Of a DNA stretch of 64,000 bases, positions 18,217-27,568 are shown one piece after another. The first letter of the stretch is position 1, and the number at the start of each line of letters is the position of its first letter. This DNA comes from Algorimicrobium hallyeonense. GTDB lineage: Bacteria > Bacteroidota > Bacteroidia > Flavobacteriales > Flavobacteriaceae. Under the pieces are notes generated by a model, which had not been told where the DNA came from, did no database searches, and was given only the letters and a program-made list of their open reading frames with translations. The position numbers were made by a program, and so were the translations under genes. The stretch lies in NCBI RefSeq assembly GCF_042657385.1, contig NZ_JBHSLA010000005.1, forward strand, positions 193,890 to 257,889. Reading direction: 5' to 3'.

Positions 18217-18727
18217 AGTTTTCAGTCGCAGTCGCAATTTCCAGTTCTTACTCTTGCGGTTTTAATTTTCAATTCACTAAATAATCATTCTGGATTGACT
18301 CCGAATTTTCCAGGATTATTAATCAAATAATTTATTAATTTACCAACTTCAATTCCTTCATTTGATAAATCTATGTGCTGTTCTTTAGAAATATAATTAC
18401 AAGCTAAAGCAAAATCTAACCATGTATTTGTTTCTGAATTCTCTGCATCAGCATCAGTTAGCTTGCTATGGTAATGTTTTGGGTAAACTTTCTTTCTATA
18501 AGCTTCTGCCAAATTAGCATTCACAGAACGTGAACTTCTTCTAATTTGATCTGTCAATGCGTATGTTTCTTCTTTTGGAAAATTTTTCGAGATTTCAAAA
18601 ATATCCATAGCTAAATCAAATGCTTTTTGATATGCGAAAAGTTTTTTGAAATCCATTTTATTACTATTTAATAAGATATTATTGAAATTCCCGACTTCAA
18701 ACTGTTCCTGCAAACTGGTAACTGAAC
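18217..18727. repeat. Degenerate inverted flanks around the four-helix-bundle gene
   Basis: The plus strand at 18217-18250 and the reverse complement of 18694-18727 share the order TTCAGT, CAGT, GCA, CAGTT with small spacers. These flanks enclose exactly the four-helix-bundle gene between folD and ffh. Confidence 0.4.
18285..18656 (-). CDS. Four-helix-bundle (23S intervening-sequence) protein
   Basis: The protein (123 residues from MDFKKLFAYQKAF) is of the S23/four-helix-bundle family, often encoded inside intervening sequences of 23S rRNA genes. The marks are KLFAYQKAFDLAMDIFEISKNFP, TDQIRRSSRSVNANLAEAY and a C-terminal GKLINYL. The frame is open up to 18713, but the upstream codons fall in the flanking repeat, so the ATG at 18654-18656 is preferred. 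Here the gene sits between ffh and folD, not in an rRNA gene, with degenerate inverted repeats on both sides (18217-18727). Its function outside rRNA is not known; it may be a small transferred unit. Confidence 0.85.
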   Translation of the reverse strand: MDFKKLFAYQKAFDLAMDIFEISKNFPKEETYALTDQIRRSSRSVNANLAEAYRKKVYPKHYHSKLTDADAENSETNTWLDFALACNYISKEQHIDLSNEGIEVGKLINYLINNPGKFGVNPE

Positions 18728-18728
18728 A

Positions 18729-20057
18729 TTACCTCATCCCTTTCATGGCTTGCATCATGGCTTTTCCTTTTCCACCTTGCATCATTTTCATCATTTTACC
18801 CATTTGGTCAAACTGCTTTAAAAGCTGATTCACCTCCTGAACAGATGTTCCCGAACCTTTTCCAATGCGCTTTTTTCTACTGGCATTTATAACTGATGGG
18901 TTTGTTCTTTCTAAAGGTGTCATGGAATGAATCATAGCCTCAATACCTTTAAACGCATCATCATCTATATCAATATCTTTCATCATTTTTCCTGCACCAG
19001 GAATCATGCCGATAAGATCTTTCATATTACCCATTTTCTTGATTTGCTGAATCTGTTTTAAGAAATCATCAAAACCAAATTGGTTTTTGGCAATTTTTTT
19101 CTGAAGCTTTCTCGCTTCAACTTCATCATATTGTTCTTGGGCTCTTTCAACAAGAGACACCACGTCTCCCATTCCTAAAATACGATCGGCCATACGCGAT
19201 GGATAGAAAACATCAATCGCTTCCATTTTTTCGCCCGTACCAATAAACTTAATAGGTTTATTTACAACCGATTTAATAGAAATAGCAGCTCCACCACGTG
19301 TATCACCATCTAATTTAGTTAGGATAACACCATCAAAATTTAAGACATCATTAAAGGCTTTTGCTGTATTCACCGCATCTTGACCTGTCATAGAATCCAC
19401 AACAAATAAGGTTTCTTGTGGTTGGATGGCTTTATGAATGTTGGAGATTTCGGTCATCATGGCTTCATCAACTGCCAAACGACCAGCTGTATCAATAATA
19501 ACCACATTAAAACCATTGGCTTTGGCATGTGCAATACCTGCTTGAGCAATGGCAACTGGATCTGTATTACCTTTATCACTATAAACCTCAACACCAATTT
19601 GATCACCTACAACGTGCAATTGATCTACGGCAGCCGGACGATACACATCACAAGCTACTAATAACGGCTTCTTGGTTTTTTTAGTTTTTAGAAAATTGGC
19701 CAGTTTACCAGAAAAGGTTGTTTTACCAGAACCTTGCAAACCAGACATTAAAATAATACTTGGTGTTCCTGATAAATTAAGACCTTCTGCATCGCCACCC
19801 ATTAATTCGGTTAATTCGTCTTTAACGATTTTCACCATTAATTGGCCTGGCTGAAGTGTTGTTAATACATTTTGCCCAAGTGCTTTTTCCTTTACACGAA
19901 CGGTAAAATCTTTAGCAATTTTAAAGTTAACATCGGCATCTAAAAGGGCTCTACGTACTTCTTTTAAGGTCTCGGCAACGTTTACTTCCGTAATACTACC
20001 ATGACCTTTTAATACGTGTAACGCTTTATCTAACTTTTCACTTAAATTATTAAACAT
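18729..20057 (-). CDS. ffh: Signal recognition particle protein
   Basis: Ffh is the SRP54 GTPase that binds 4.5S RNA and brings ribosomes with membrane or exported proteins to FtsY. The 442 residues have an N domain, the G1 motif GLQGSGKTTFSGKLA, DVYRPAAVDQL, DTAGR, TKLDGDTRGGAA, and a Met-rich M domain ending MMKMMQGGKGKAMMQAMKGM. A -7 box TAAATTTG lies at 20082-20089. It heads the minus-strand group with the four-helix-bundle gene, folD and the YwaF-like gene. Confidence 0.97.
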   Translation of the reverse strand: MFNNLSEKLDKALHVLKGHGSITEVNVAETLKEVRRALLDADVNFKIAKDFTVRVKEKALGQNVLTTLQPGQLMVKIVKDELTELMGGDAEGLNLSGTPSIILMSGLQGSGKTTFSGKLANFLKTKKTKKPLLVACDVYRPAAVDQLHVVGDQIGVEVYSDKGNTDPVAIAQAGIAHAKANGFNVVIIDTAGRLAVDEAMMTEISNIHKAIQPQETLFVVDSMTGQDAVNTAKAFNDVLNFDGVILTKLDGDTRGGAAISIKSVVNKPIKFIGTGEKMEAIDVFYPSRMADRILGMGDVVSLVERAQEQYDEVEARKLQKKIAKNQFGFDDFLKQIQQIKKMGNMKDLIGMIPGAGKMMKDIDIDDDAFKGIEAMIHSMTPLERTNPSVINASRKKRIGKGSGTSVQEVNQLLKQFDQMGKMMKMMQGGKGKAMMQAMKGMR

Positions 20058-20081
20058 ACTTCTTATGATTTTTTAAAGATG

Positions 20082-20089
20082 CAAATTTA
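20082..20089 (-). promoter_or_regulatory. -7 box of ffh
   Basis: The minus strand reads TAAATTTG, matching TAnnTTTG, 25 bases before the ffh ATG; no clear -33 element. Confidence 0.4.
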
Positions 20090-20136
20090 ATGATTTGATT
20101 GCTATTAATAAAGCGATGCTGTTATTTTAATTGCAT

Positions 20137-20168
20137 AAAAAAGAGCTGCCATAATTGACAACTCTTTT
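20137..20168 (-). terminator. Terminator of the LamG lipoprotein gene
   Basis: AAAAGAG pairs with CTCTTTT with a partly paired interior; it is 31 bases after the stop of the minus-strand gene ending at 20199. The stem is imperfect. Confidence 0.5.
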
Positions 20169-20198
20169 CTACTAAAAATAAAACCAATAACTAACCGT

Positions 20199-22514
20199 TT
20201 ATAGACATTGAAAACAATCTGCTTCAAGATTATACAAATCACCTACATCATTAGGACTTAAGGTTCGTTTGTACACGCGTAAATCATCTAAATGTCCTGT
20301 AAAAAACTGACCAATAAAATAATCATTCAGCGGATCTGTATCAATATTGAATGTGGAGTTTTCATCAATGTTTCGCAATTGTCCATCTCTATATAATCGT
20401 ATGGTATTATTTGAATCTCTCGTAACAACCAAATGATGCCAATCTGTATTTTCCCATTGCACATCCACTTCACCATTCCAATCATTATCCCATAATCCGT
20501 AACCGTTAGTCGTATCACTAACTAGAGGCGTATTTAAATCGTAAACAGCCAATTGAAACCCTTCGGAGTTAACGCTTCCTTTTTGGAAAATGGTTTCAAA
20601 ATTTCCTGCCGTGGTATTTTGCATTTTAAACCAAACACTTACTGAAAAATTATCGCCTTGAACCAATTGGTTTTGAGCTGTAACTGGAATAGAGAAATTA
20701 GCATTTCCTTCAAATAAAGCGGCACATGTTGCATTACCTGCTCGATCTTCGGTTAAACTAAAATCGTTAATAACAGTTCCTCCAATTAAATCTCGAACCT
20801 CATTCCCAAAAGGCATATAGATAATTAAATCGTTAGTTAAAGTACCCGGATTATTACAGGTTGGACAATCACGCTCCATAACCATGTTTGTATTATTGGC
20901 AGTAACCATTTCCAATCGACCTTCATCACAAGCTACAATCAACCAATACTCATTAACAGCTTGAATATCTGGCCCATTTACACCACTTAATAAAAGTGCT
21001 ACAGAGGTTCCTGATTGTTCCGTTGACCATAAGGCAGAAATAGTCATTCCATTACCTGTAACAATAATTTCGGAATTTGAAACAAAATCAAATTCATACA
21101 TAATTAAATGGTCGTCGCCATTATAACTTACCACATTCCAAATACAGGATTGTAAATAGTTATCAATATCTGATTCTAAACAATTGGCACTACAATTTTC
21201 AAGCATTAAATCAATTTCGTACACTTGAAAATCACCATTTAAAGCTTCAATTCTCAAATAAACGGTTTGTGGGTTTGCGGTATTTGAATACGAATTTGGT
21301 TGGGCTATGGCATTCACATTATTTTCAGCATCTCCCAATGTGACATGAAATGACGGTGTGAAATCCACAGTACAAACAACATTCCCTAACACTTGAGTCT
21401 CCAGTTCAAAAATTGCAAATCCGTCGTTATCAAAATCACAAGCTGTAATAGATACATCGTCAAAACAACTAAATGGATTCTCTTGACAGTCTTGCTCCAA
21501 AACCATTTCAACCGTTTCAGAATTTATTTGTTGCGTCCATACCATTCTATCATCATTACAGTTTTCAATTAACCAATCGCCTTCTAAAGCTTCGGCATAA
21601 GCCGTTAATTCTGAAATTGAAATCACTACACCTTCATTGGTTGTAGAAGCACTCCAGTTTCCACCAATAGCAACCGTTATAAAATCTATTATGAATTCTA
21701 CTGTGCCATTATCGTTGAAAAACACATCATATTCTATAAAGGTATCGTCACTATTATAGCTCACAATATTCCAATGACATTCTTGTAAATTTTCAATAAC
21801 ATCATCAAGATCACAATCATAAAAACAGTTTTCATTAGCCGCATTGATAGCTTCCTCTAATGCTTGATTATTAGCAACTTCAATCGTTGTACCATTTGTA
21901 TATTGAATGGACACTGGAAAATTTAAGCTTGTTAGAACAGCACCATTATTACCATCATCTAAACCTTCTAAAAAGATATATAATTCGTAATCATTATCTA
22001 TAACAACGGTATCAATAATTTGAAAACTAGTGTTATAAATGGAAAAGGAAATTGGGTATACAAAATCTGCACACTCTATAAGGTCTTCATCTGCTATACA
22101 GGAGTCAATAAACGCTTCTAACGTGTCCACGGAATCGATATTAACTTCGGTATAATCGTTTAAAATTATAGATATTGGGAATAGGAAATCTAAATCATCC
22201 TCATCGGTATTGCTGGCATCAAAAATAGCTTCCAACAGACTTAAATCAGTAAGTGTTTCAATAGTTAAGGTAATACCATTTGCGACAATGGTTACCGGTA
22301 AATTAACTGTAAAGCAATCCGAACCATCAAGAATATTATCCACATTACCATTGTTGGCAGACGTGTTTCGCATTAAGTTAGCCAAATTGGATTCTGGCTG
22401 AATAATTTCCTGTTCGTTTGAAGGTGTTTCTTCAATAACCTCATCTTGACATGCGGTAACTGTAAAAAACAGAATCCCGACAAGTAAGAAGATACATTTG
22501 ATTGGTTGTTTCAT
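20199..22514 (-). CDS. Large LamG-domain lipoprotein
   Basis: This is a surface-type lipoprotein of about 771 residues from MKQPIKCIFLLVGILFF, with the lipidation site at TAC|Q (an earlier in-frame start at 22538 is less likely). After an acidic linker come similar segments ending FPVTI/FPISI/YPISF/FPVSI (four, each 60-70 residues). Then come two copies of a longer module, the first at ECHWNIVSYNSDDTFIEYDVFF and the second at SCIWNVVSYNGDDHLIMYEFDF (cores HWNIVSYNSDD and IWNVVSYNGDD), each ending in a short acidic C-containing loop. The C-terminus is a LamG/concanavalin-like domain (FSVSVWFKM, WHHLVVTRD, HLDDLRVYKRTLS). It is divergent from the sigma/FecR/TonB genes and probably belongs with them. 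Ligand unknown. Confidence 0.8.
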   Translation of the reverse strand: MKQPIKCIFLLVGILFFTVTACQDEVIEETPSNEQEIIQPESNLANLMRNTSANNGNVDNILDGSDCFTVNLPVTIVANGITLTIETLTDLSLLEAIFDASNTDEDDLDFLFPISIILNDYTEVNIDSVDTLEAFIDSCIADEDLIECADFVYPISFSIYNTSFQIIDTVVIDNDYELYIFLEGLDDGNNGAVLTSLNFPVSIQYTNGTTIEVANNQALEEAINAANENCFYDCDLDDVIENLQECHWNIVSYNSDDTFIEYDVFFNDNGTVEFIIDFITVAIGGNWSASTTNEGVVISISELTAYAEALEGDWLIENCNDDRMVWTQQINSETVEMVLEQDCQENPFSCFDDVSITACDFDNDGFAIFELETQVLGNVVCTVDFTPSFHVTLGDAENNVNAIAQPNSYSNTANPQTVYLRIEALNGDFQVYEIDLMLENCSANCLESDIDNYLQSCIWNVVSYNGDDHLIMYEFDFVSNSEIIVTGNGMTISALWSTEQSGTSVALLLSGVNGPDIQAVNEYWLIVACDEGRLEMVTANNTNMVMERDCPTCNNPGTLTNDLIIYMPFGNEVRDLIGGTVINDFSLTEDRAGNATCAALFEGNANFSIPVTAQNQLVQGDNFSVSVWFKMQNTTAGNFETIFQKGSVNSEGFQLAVYDLNTPLVSDTTNGYGLWDNDWNGEVDVQWENTDWHHLVVTRDSNNTIRLYRDGQLRNIDENSTFNIDTDPLNDYFIGQFFTGHLDDLRVYKRTLSPNDVGDLYNLEADCFQCL

Positions 22515-22617
22515 GATATGTGTTTTAATTAGACTCATTTCTTATAAAACAGTTTAAATTTAAAAACTCCTACCATGCCATGACTTTTTTTATACATTTA
22601 CAGACAGAATTTAAAAA

Positions 22618-23133
22618 ATGTCTAAAGATTTAAATGATCATATTTGTAATGAACAGCTGTTTTCCAAGCTGTTTAAAACGCATGCCAAAAACTTGCACAA
22701 CTTTTTATATTACAAATTTGGAAGCCATTTAAACCCACAAGATCAGGTTCAAGAGGCTTTTATAAAGTTATGGAAAAACTGTAAAGACATCAAACCATCT
22801 AAAGCAAAATCGTATTTATTTACGGTTGCCAATAATTTGATGTTAAATGCTGTGGCGCATCAAAAAGTGGTGTTAAAATTTCAAGAAATAAAACCCAAGT
22901 CATCCACAAACGAAACGCCAGAATTCCTTTTAGAAGAACGTGAATACATGGAAAAACTCCAAAAAGCGATTTCTAATTTAACCGAAGCACAACGTGTGGC
23001 CTTTTTATTGAATCGGGTTGAAGGGAAAAAGCACAAAGAAATTGCCGACCTGCTAAACATTTCAACCAAAGCTGTAGAAAAACGTATTTATGGAGCTCTA
23101 AAACAATTACGAAAAGATATTGAAGGTATTTAA
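22618..23133 (+). CDS. ECF RNA polymerase sigma factor (FecI-like)
   Basis: The 171-residue protein has the two ECF sigma domains: region 2 (NFLYYKFGSHLNPQDQVQEAFIKLWKN) and region 4 (LTEAQRVAFLLNRVEGKKHKEIADLLNISTKAVEKRI, cited core EGKKHKEIADLLNIST with a helix-turn-helix). It is followed by a FecR-type anti-sigma gene and a TonB receptor with an STN domain, the classic arrangement in which a receptor signal frees the sigma factor. The gene is divergent from the LamG lipoprotein gene, so the two may share the regulated promoter region between 22539 and 22617. Confidence 0.93.
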   Translation: MSKDLNDHICNEQLFSKLFKTHAKNLHNFLYYKFGSHLNPQDQVQEAFIKLWKNCKDIKPSKAKSYLFTVANNLMLNAVAHQKVVLKFQEIKPKSSTNETPEFLLEEREYMEKLQKAISNLTEAQRVAFLLNRVEGKKHKEIADLLNISTKAVEKRIYGALKQLRKDIEGI

Positions 23134-23199
23134 ATAAATAATTTAAACCGAGGTAGGAAAAACAATAGCGAACTTGTTATATACTTGAGTAGGTACATT

Positions 23200-24096
23200 A
23201 TGAATCGAGAAGAACTGATACAAAAATGGTTGCAAGACGACTTGAATCCGCAAGAACTAGCCGCATTTAAGGCACTTGATGATTATGAGCCGCTTATGAA
23301 ATTATCAGAAAACTTGATGCATTTTAAAGCTCCCAAGTTTGATGAGTCGCTTGCTTTTGAAACCATTTCGGCAGAAATTTCCAAAAAGCAGAAATCGAAA
23401 ACAAAATGGTTAAAACCTATTTTAAAAATTGCAGCATTAATTGCCATTTCCTTTAGTGTGTATTATTACACAACGACTTTAGATACACATATTACCACAT
23501 TAACCGCTGAAAAAACAACATTTGAATTACCAGATTATTCAGAGGTAACTTTAAATGCACAATCCCAAATAACCTACAATAAAAAAAGCTGGAAAAACCA
23601 ACGTGAATTGACCTTACATGGTGAAGCTTATTTTAAAGTTGAAAAAGGTTCCAAATTTAATGTTCAAACATCCTCTGGAACTATTACCGTTTTAGGAACC
23701 CAATTTTTAGTAGAAAACAGAAATGATATTTTTGAAGTGGTTTGTTATGAAGGTTCTGTACAGGTTATAACTGACCATAAAAATATGGTTTTAAAACCAG
23801 GCGATCAATTTTTAATACTAAATGGGAAATTTATTGCACGAGAAAAAGAAAACATTCTAAATCCAGCTTGGTTATACAACCATAGTCAGTTTAAGAGCAT
23901 GCCGTATAAATTTGTTTTAAACGAATTGGAGCGTCAGTATGGGCTAAAAGTTGATGCACAAACGATAAACACATCCGTGCTGTTTACTGGGAAATTTGTT
24001 CATACGGATTTAGATTTAGCATTAAAAGCTATTACACTACCTTTAAATATTACCTATACAAAAGAAAATGGTTTGATTGTGTTGCATGAAAAATAA
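23200..24096 (+). CDS. FecR-family anti-sigma factor
   Basis: The protein has a cytoplasmic sigma-binding head (NREELIQKWLQDDLNPQELAAF), one membrane helix (LKIAALIAISFSVYYY) and a periplasmic FecR domain (LPDYSEVTLNAQSQITYN, LTLHGEAYFKVEKGSKFNVQTSSGTITVLGTQFLVENR; cores GEAYFKVEKG and VLGTQFLVEN) followed by the FecR C-terminal STN-like module (KFVLNELERQYGLKV, FTGKFVHTDLDLALKAI). The frame opens at a TTG at 23185; the ATG at 23200 is preferred. Its end overlaps the receptor start by 11 bases (24086-24096), indicating co-translation. Confidence 0.92.
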   Translation: MNREELIQKWLQDDLNPQELAAFKALDDYEPLMKLSENLMHFKAPKFDESLAFETISAEISKKQKSKTKWLKPILKIAALIAISFSVYYYTTTLDTHITTLTAEKTTFELPDYSEVTLNAQSQITYNKKSWKNQRELTLHGEAYFKVEKGSKFNVQTSSGTITVLGTQFLVENRNDIFEVVCYEGSVQVITDHKNMVLKPGDQFLILNGKFIAREKENILNPAWLYNHSQFKSMPYKFVLNELERQYGLKVDAQTINTSVLFTGKFVHTDLDLALKAITLPLNITYTKENGLIVLHEK

Positions 24097-26389
24097 ACCC
24101 TTTATTATATTTTTTTACTGCTTTTTTGGCCTGTTTGGATTGCTTCAAGCTCAAAATAACGCCGCCAAAACCAAACCCTTACAATCCGTTTTAGAACATA
24201 TTGAACGGGAATACCAATTGTCTTTTTCTTATGCTGATGCTACGGTTGCCAATAAAGAAATACCTCCTCCAAGCCAAACACTTTCTAAAGCAAAACTCAT
24301 TGCGTATTTAGAAACTGAAACGCATTTAATTTTTGAAATGGTATCAGAAACTAGCTATGCCGTTAGACCTATTAAATTTTCAGATATCACCAAAACTCAA
24401 TATCTAAACGAAGTAATTCTTAATAATTATTTAACAGAAGGTATTTCGACACAAGCGGATGGAACAACACATATTCACTTAAAAACCTTTGGAATTTTAC
24501 CTGGCTTAATAGAACCTGACGTGTTGCAAACCATTCAAGCCTTGCCGGGGATTACAAGTGCTGATGAACGGGTTTCTACCTTAAATATTCGTGGTGGCAC
24601 TAACGACCAAAATCTCATTCTCTGGGATGGCGTAAAAATGTATCAATCCGGCCATTTCTTCGGACTTATTTCAGCTTTTAATCCATCTTTAATTGATGAT
24701 GTTTTAGTTTCTAAAAATGGATCCAGCGCACAATTTGGCGATGGTGTTTCTGGAATTATTGATATGCAAAGTTCCCATACCATTTCAAAAAAAACCGAAG
24801 CAGGAATAGGCGCCAATATGTTAGCTGCTGATGCCTTTGCTCGCATTCCTATTTCAGAAAAAACAGGCGTACAAGTTGCGGGAAGGCGTTCGCTTACCGA
24901 TGTTTTTAACACGCCAACTTACAAGCAATATTTTAAACGTATTTTTCAAGATTCCGATTTAACAAATCCTACGGAAACCGTTTTAACAAACTCGGAAAAA
25001 TTCTATTTTTATGATGTTTCTGCCAAACTGATTTATGATATTTCTGAAAAGGACAAATTGGAAGTCAGTTTTTTAAACATTGAAAACGCCTTGGATTACC
25101 AAGAAACGGCCACCATAAACAATAGCAAAACACGTTCAGACAGTCAACTTACCCAAGGTAGCCTGGCCATAAATAGCACGTTTTCTAGAAATTGGAATTC
25201 TAAATTACAAACAACATTTCAAGCCTATTTTTCTTCATATGATTTATATGCTAATCATGCTGATGTGAGCAATAACCAGAAGCTCATTCAAGAAAACGAA
25301 GTCACAGATGGTAGTTTTAAAGCACATATTCTTTACAACGTAGATGCACAATTAAATTATGAAGGTGGTTACCAATATTCTGAAGTTGGCATCAGTAACC
25401 TTGAAGACGTTTCCAACCCTATTTTTAGACGTTACATCAAAGAAGTATTACGAACTCATGGATTTTATAACGAATTAACCTGTAAATCGAAATCCGGAAA
25501 TACGCGAGCACGCTTTGGATTTCGGGCGAATTATATAGAGAAATTTTCAGATTTCTATTTTGAACCACGCGTGAGCTTCAATCAAATTATTGCTGAAAAT
25601 TTTCGCATTGAAGTTTTAGCAGAATTGAAAAGCCAAACAACATCGCAAATTATTGATTTACAAAACGATTTTTTAGGTATTGAAAAGAGACGATGGATTT
25701 TAGCCAATAATAACGATATTCCAGTCATAAAAAGTCAGCAACTTTCCACTGGAATTCATTACAATAAAAACCAATTATTAATTAGTTTGGAAGGTTACAT
25801 CAAACAGGTTGATGGCATTACGTCTAGAAGTCAAGGTTTTCAAAATCAGTTTCAATACACCAATTCTATTGGCGCATATCGTGTAACAGGATTGGACTTT
25901 TTAATTAATAAACAATTTGAAAATTTTAGCACTTGGTTAAGTTACTCCTATAGTAAAAACGCCTATACCTTTCCAGAATTACATAATGGGGACCAGTTTC
26001 CAAATAATGTAGACATCAAACATCAATTAAACGTATCGGGCACCTACACCTTAAATCGTTTGAAATTAGCCTTAGGGATGAATTGGCATTCAGGAAAACC
26101 CAACACATTAATAGATAGTGGTCAAACCGAAGCTTCCAACACACTTGTTTACGGCGAACCCAATGCCGAAAATTTACCCGATTATTGGCGAACGGACTTT
26201 TCAGCCATTTATAATTTTCAACTTTCAAAACAGACCAATGCCCAAATTGGCGCCTCCGTTTGGAATATTTTTGACACAGAAAATATTATAAATAGGTACT
26301 ATATCATGGATGCCAATAACCAAGTAATTCAGGTAGAAAACGTAGCATTAGGTATTACACCAAACCTATCGATTCGCGTTTTATTTTAG
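24086..26389 (+). CDS. TonB-dependent receptor with STN signalling domain
   Basis: This is an outer-membrane TonB-dependent transducer of 767 residues from MKNKPFIIFFYCFFG (signal peptide to LLQAQ). An STN domain (about 30-95: PLQSVLEHIEREYQLSFSYAD, core LEHIEREYQLSFSYAD) follows, then a plug with the mark VSTLNIRGGTNDQNLILWDGV, and a barrel ending in the strand PNLSIRVLF. No carboxypeptidase-like repeat domain precedes the plug, and there is no SusD gene nearby. STN plus adjacent ECF sigma/FecR means it senses its own substrate and turns on the sigma factor. The start ATG lies within the end of the FecR gene, 9 bases after the frame opens. Substrate unknown; the linked LamG lipoprotein may be its partner. 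Confidence 0.9.
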   Translation: MKNKPFIIFFYCFFGLFGLLQAQNNAAKTKPLQSVLEHIEREYQLSFSYADATVANKEIPPPSQTLSKAKLIAYLETETHLIFEMVSETSYAVRPIKFSDITKTQYLNEVILNNYLTEGISTQADGTTHIHLKTFGILPGLIEPDVLQTIQALPGITSADERVSTLNIRGGTNDQNLILWDGVKMYQSGHFFGLISAFNPSLIDDVLVSKNGSSAQFGDGVSGIIDMQSSHTISKKTEAGIGANMLAADAFARIPISEKTGVQVAGRRSLTDVFNTPTYKQYFKRIFQDSDLTNPTETVLTNSEKFYFYDVSAKLIYDISEKDKLEVSFLNIENALDYQETATINNSKTRSDSQLTQGSLAINSTFSRNWNSKLQTTFQAYFSSYDLYANHADVSNNQKLIQENEVTDGSFKAHILYNVDAQLNYEGGYQYSEVGISNLEDVSNPIFRRYIKEVLRTHGFYNELTCKSKSGNTRARFGFRANYIEKFSDFYFEPRVSFNQIIAENFRIEVLAELKSQTTSQIIDLQNDFLGIEKRRWILANNNDIPVIKSQQLSTGIHYNKNQLLISLEGYIKQVDGITSRSQGFQNQFQYTNSIGAYRVTGLDFLINKQFENFSTWLSYSYSKNAYTFPELHNGDQFPNNVDIKHQLNVSGTYTLNRLKLALGMNWHSGKPNTLIDSGQTEASNTLVYGEPNAENLPDYWRTDFSAIYNFQLSKQTNAQIGASVWNIFDTENIINRYYIMDANNQVIQVENVALGITPNLSIRVLF

Positions 26390-26393
26390 AAGG

Positions 26394-26525
26394 TTAATCC
26401 TTGCTCCTATGCTGTTTATTTTTCTGATGAATTTTCCCAGCAAAATAACCTAAAAGAAAAGGCAAAAACAGCAGGATGGCGAATAATAAAACCACATAAA
26501 GCAAAATAGTTCCCGTTAAGTCTTT
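26394..26525 (-). other. Out-of-frame C-terminal membrane segment of the 26516-27568 gene
   Basis: Directly beyond the stop of the lipoprotein frame, the next frame reads DLTGTILLYVVLLFAILLFL followed by PFLLGYFAGKIHQKNKQ and a TAA at 26394-26396. If one extra A stood in the AAA of the minus strand at 26523-26525, MLKDLTG would join the two frames. The TAA lies 4 bases from the TonB receptor stop (26389), so this end fits the gene layout better than the frame stop at 26516. Loss by single-base deletion, or a sequencing error, is likely. Confidence 0.6.
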
Positions 26526-27568
26526 AACATGAATATGGCTTGATCCACCATTTTTACTGAAATTTCGCTAGCTTCTACAGCCACAGCCTTACGTTCTCTT
26601 AAAAAAATACTATCCAAAGCAATACGTTCACGCATTATTATGGTATCTATTGCCTGACGCTCTAAGGCCAAGCGTTCACTAACAAATCCAATTTCAGAAT
26701 TTAGTTCATAAAACAGAATTCGCATATCATTTGAAAACGATTTTAAAGCAAGGTTAAGTTTTTCTGGTGTGTTTTCGGCAATATCACTTAACCTATCTAC
26801 TTTCATTTCAATGGTTGCCATGACATCTTTTATTTGAACAGAATCAAATCCTTTTTCTTTCAATATTAATTCTGTATTCCACTTAAATTGTTTGCCGGCA
26901 GCATCGGTAGAATAGGTTAATTTATCTGAAAAATTAGTCATCACTTCAGATAAGGAACCAACGGTTGTAAAAGCCAGACTATCGGGCACTTTTAAAAACG
27001 CCACATATTCTGAACGCACTGGATCGTGTCTGAAATTAGCATTTGAAATAGGGTTTTTGTTTGCAAATTTTGAAGCGAAATCTTGATGTTGTATAAAATC
27101 TTCTGCTTTAAAAAACTGTCTTGCCTTCGCTTCAATGTCGTTTACATTGTCTTGGGAAACTCGCGCTACGTAGTTGGTGTATATTCCAAAATAATCATGA
27201 GCTTGTTTGGTGTCCATAAAATTTCGCACTTGCAACATATACGTCCAAGTATCCATTAAGGAAAGCTTGGGTGAACTCTGAAAAGCGGTATTTTTAAAGG
27301 CATTTAAGGTTTCTATTTTCCAACGGTAAGCGTGCTTCTGCAAATTGGTATTGGCAGTTGTGGCTATAATACTATCTGCCGCAAATTCAACCCGATTCGT
27401 TGCTTCTGTGACTAAAGATTGTGTTAGCAACCGTATATTTAAATCCTGTTTGGAGAGTGGTTCTTGAGCCGTTTCAATTTTTAATAAAGAACAACTATAA
27501 AGCAACCCTGTTATGGCTGCAAGATAAGCGACACGCTTAAACATTTTTAAAAACAAAGAGGGTTTCAC
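26516..27568 (-). CDS. Lipoprotein, C-terminal membrane anchor lost by frameshift
   Basis: I do not recognise the family by name. The frame gives 350 residues with a lipoprotein signal (MFKRVAYLAAITGLLYSC, ATG at 27544 inside the frame, or 27568) with lipobox LYSC. The middle is helical and charged, with a coiled-coil-like region rich in ERxAxDSI (SERLALERQAIDTII, ERIALDSIFLRERKAVAVEA). A signal sequence at the front and a hydrophobic helix lost at the back (26394-26525) suggest an envelope protein held at both ends. The gene is on the minus strand, 84 bases after argS. Function unknown. Confidence 0.7.
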   Translation of the reverse strand: MKPSLFLKMFKRVAYLAAITGLLYSCSLLKIETAQEPLSKQDLNIRLLTQSLVTEATNRVEFAADSIIATTANTNLQKHAYRWKIETLNAFKNTAFQSSPKLSLMDTWTYMLQVRNFMDTKQAHDYFGIYTNYVARVSQDNVNDIEAKARQFFKAEDFIQHQDFASKFANKNPISNANFRHDPVRSEYVAFLKVPDSLAFTTVGSLSEVMTNFSDKLTYSTDAAGKQFKWNTELILKEKGFDSVQIKDVMATIEMKVDRLSDIAENTPEKLNLALKSFSNDMRILFYELNSEIGFVSERLALERQAIDTIIMRERIALDSIFLRERKAVAVEASEISVKMVDQAIFMLKT

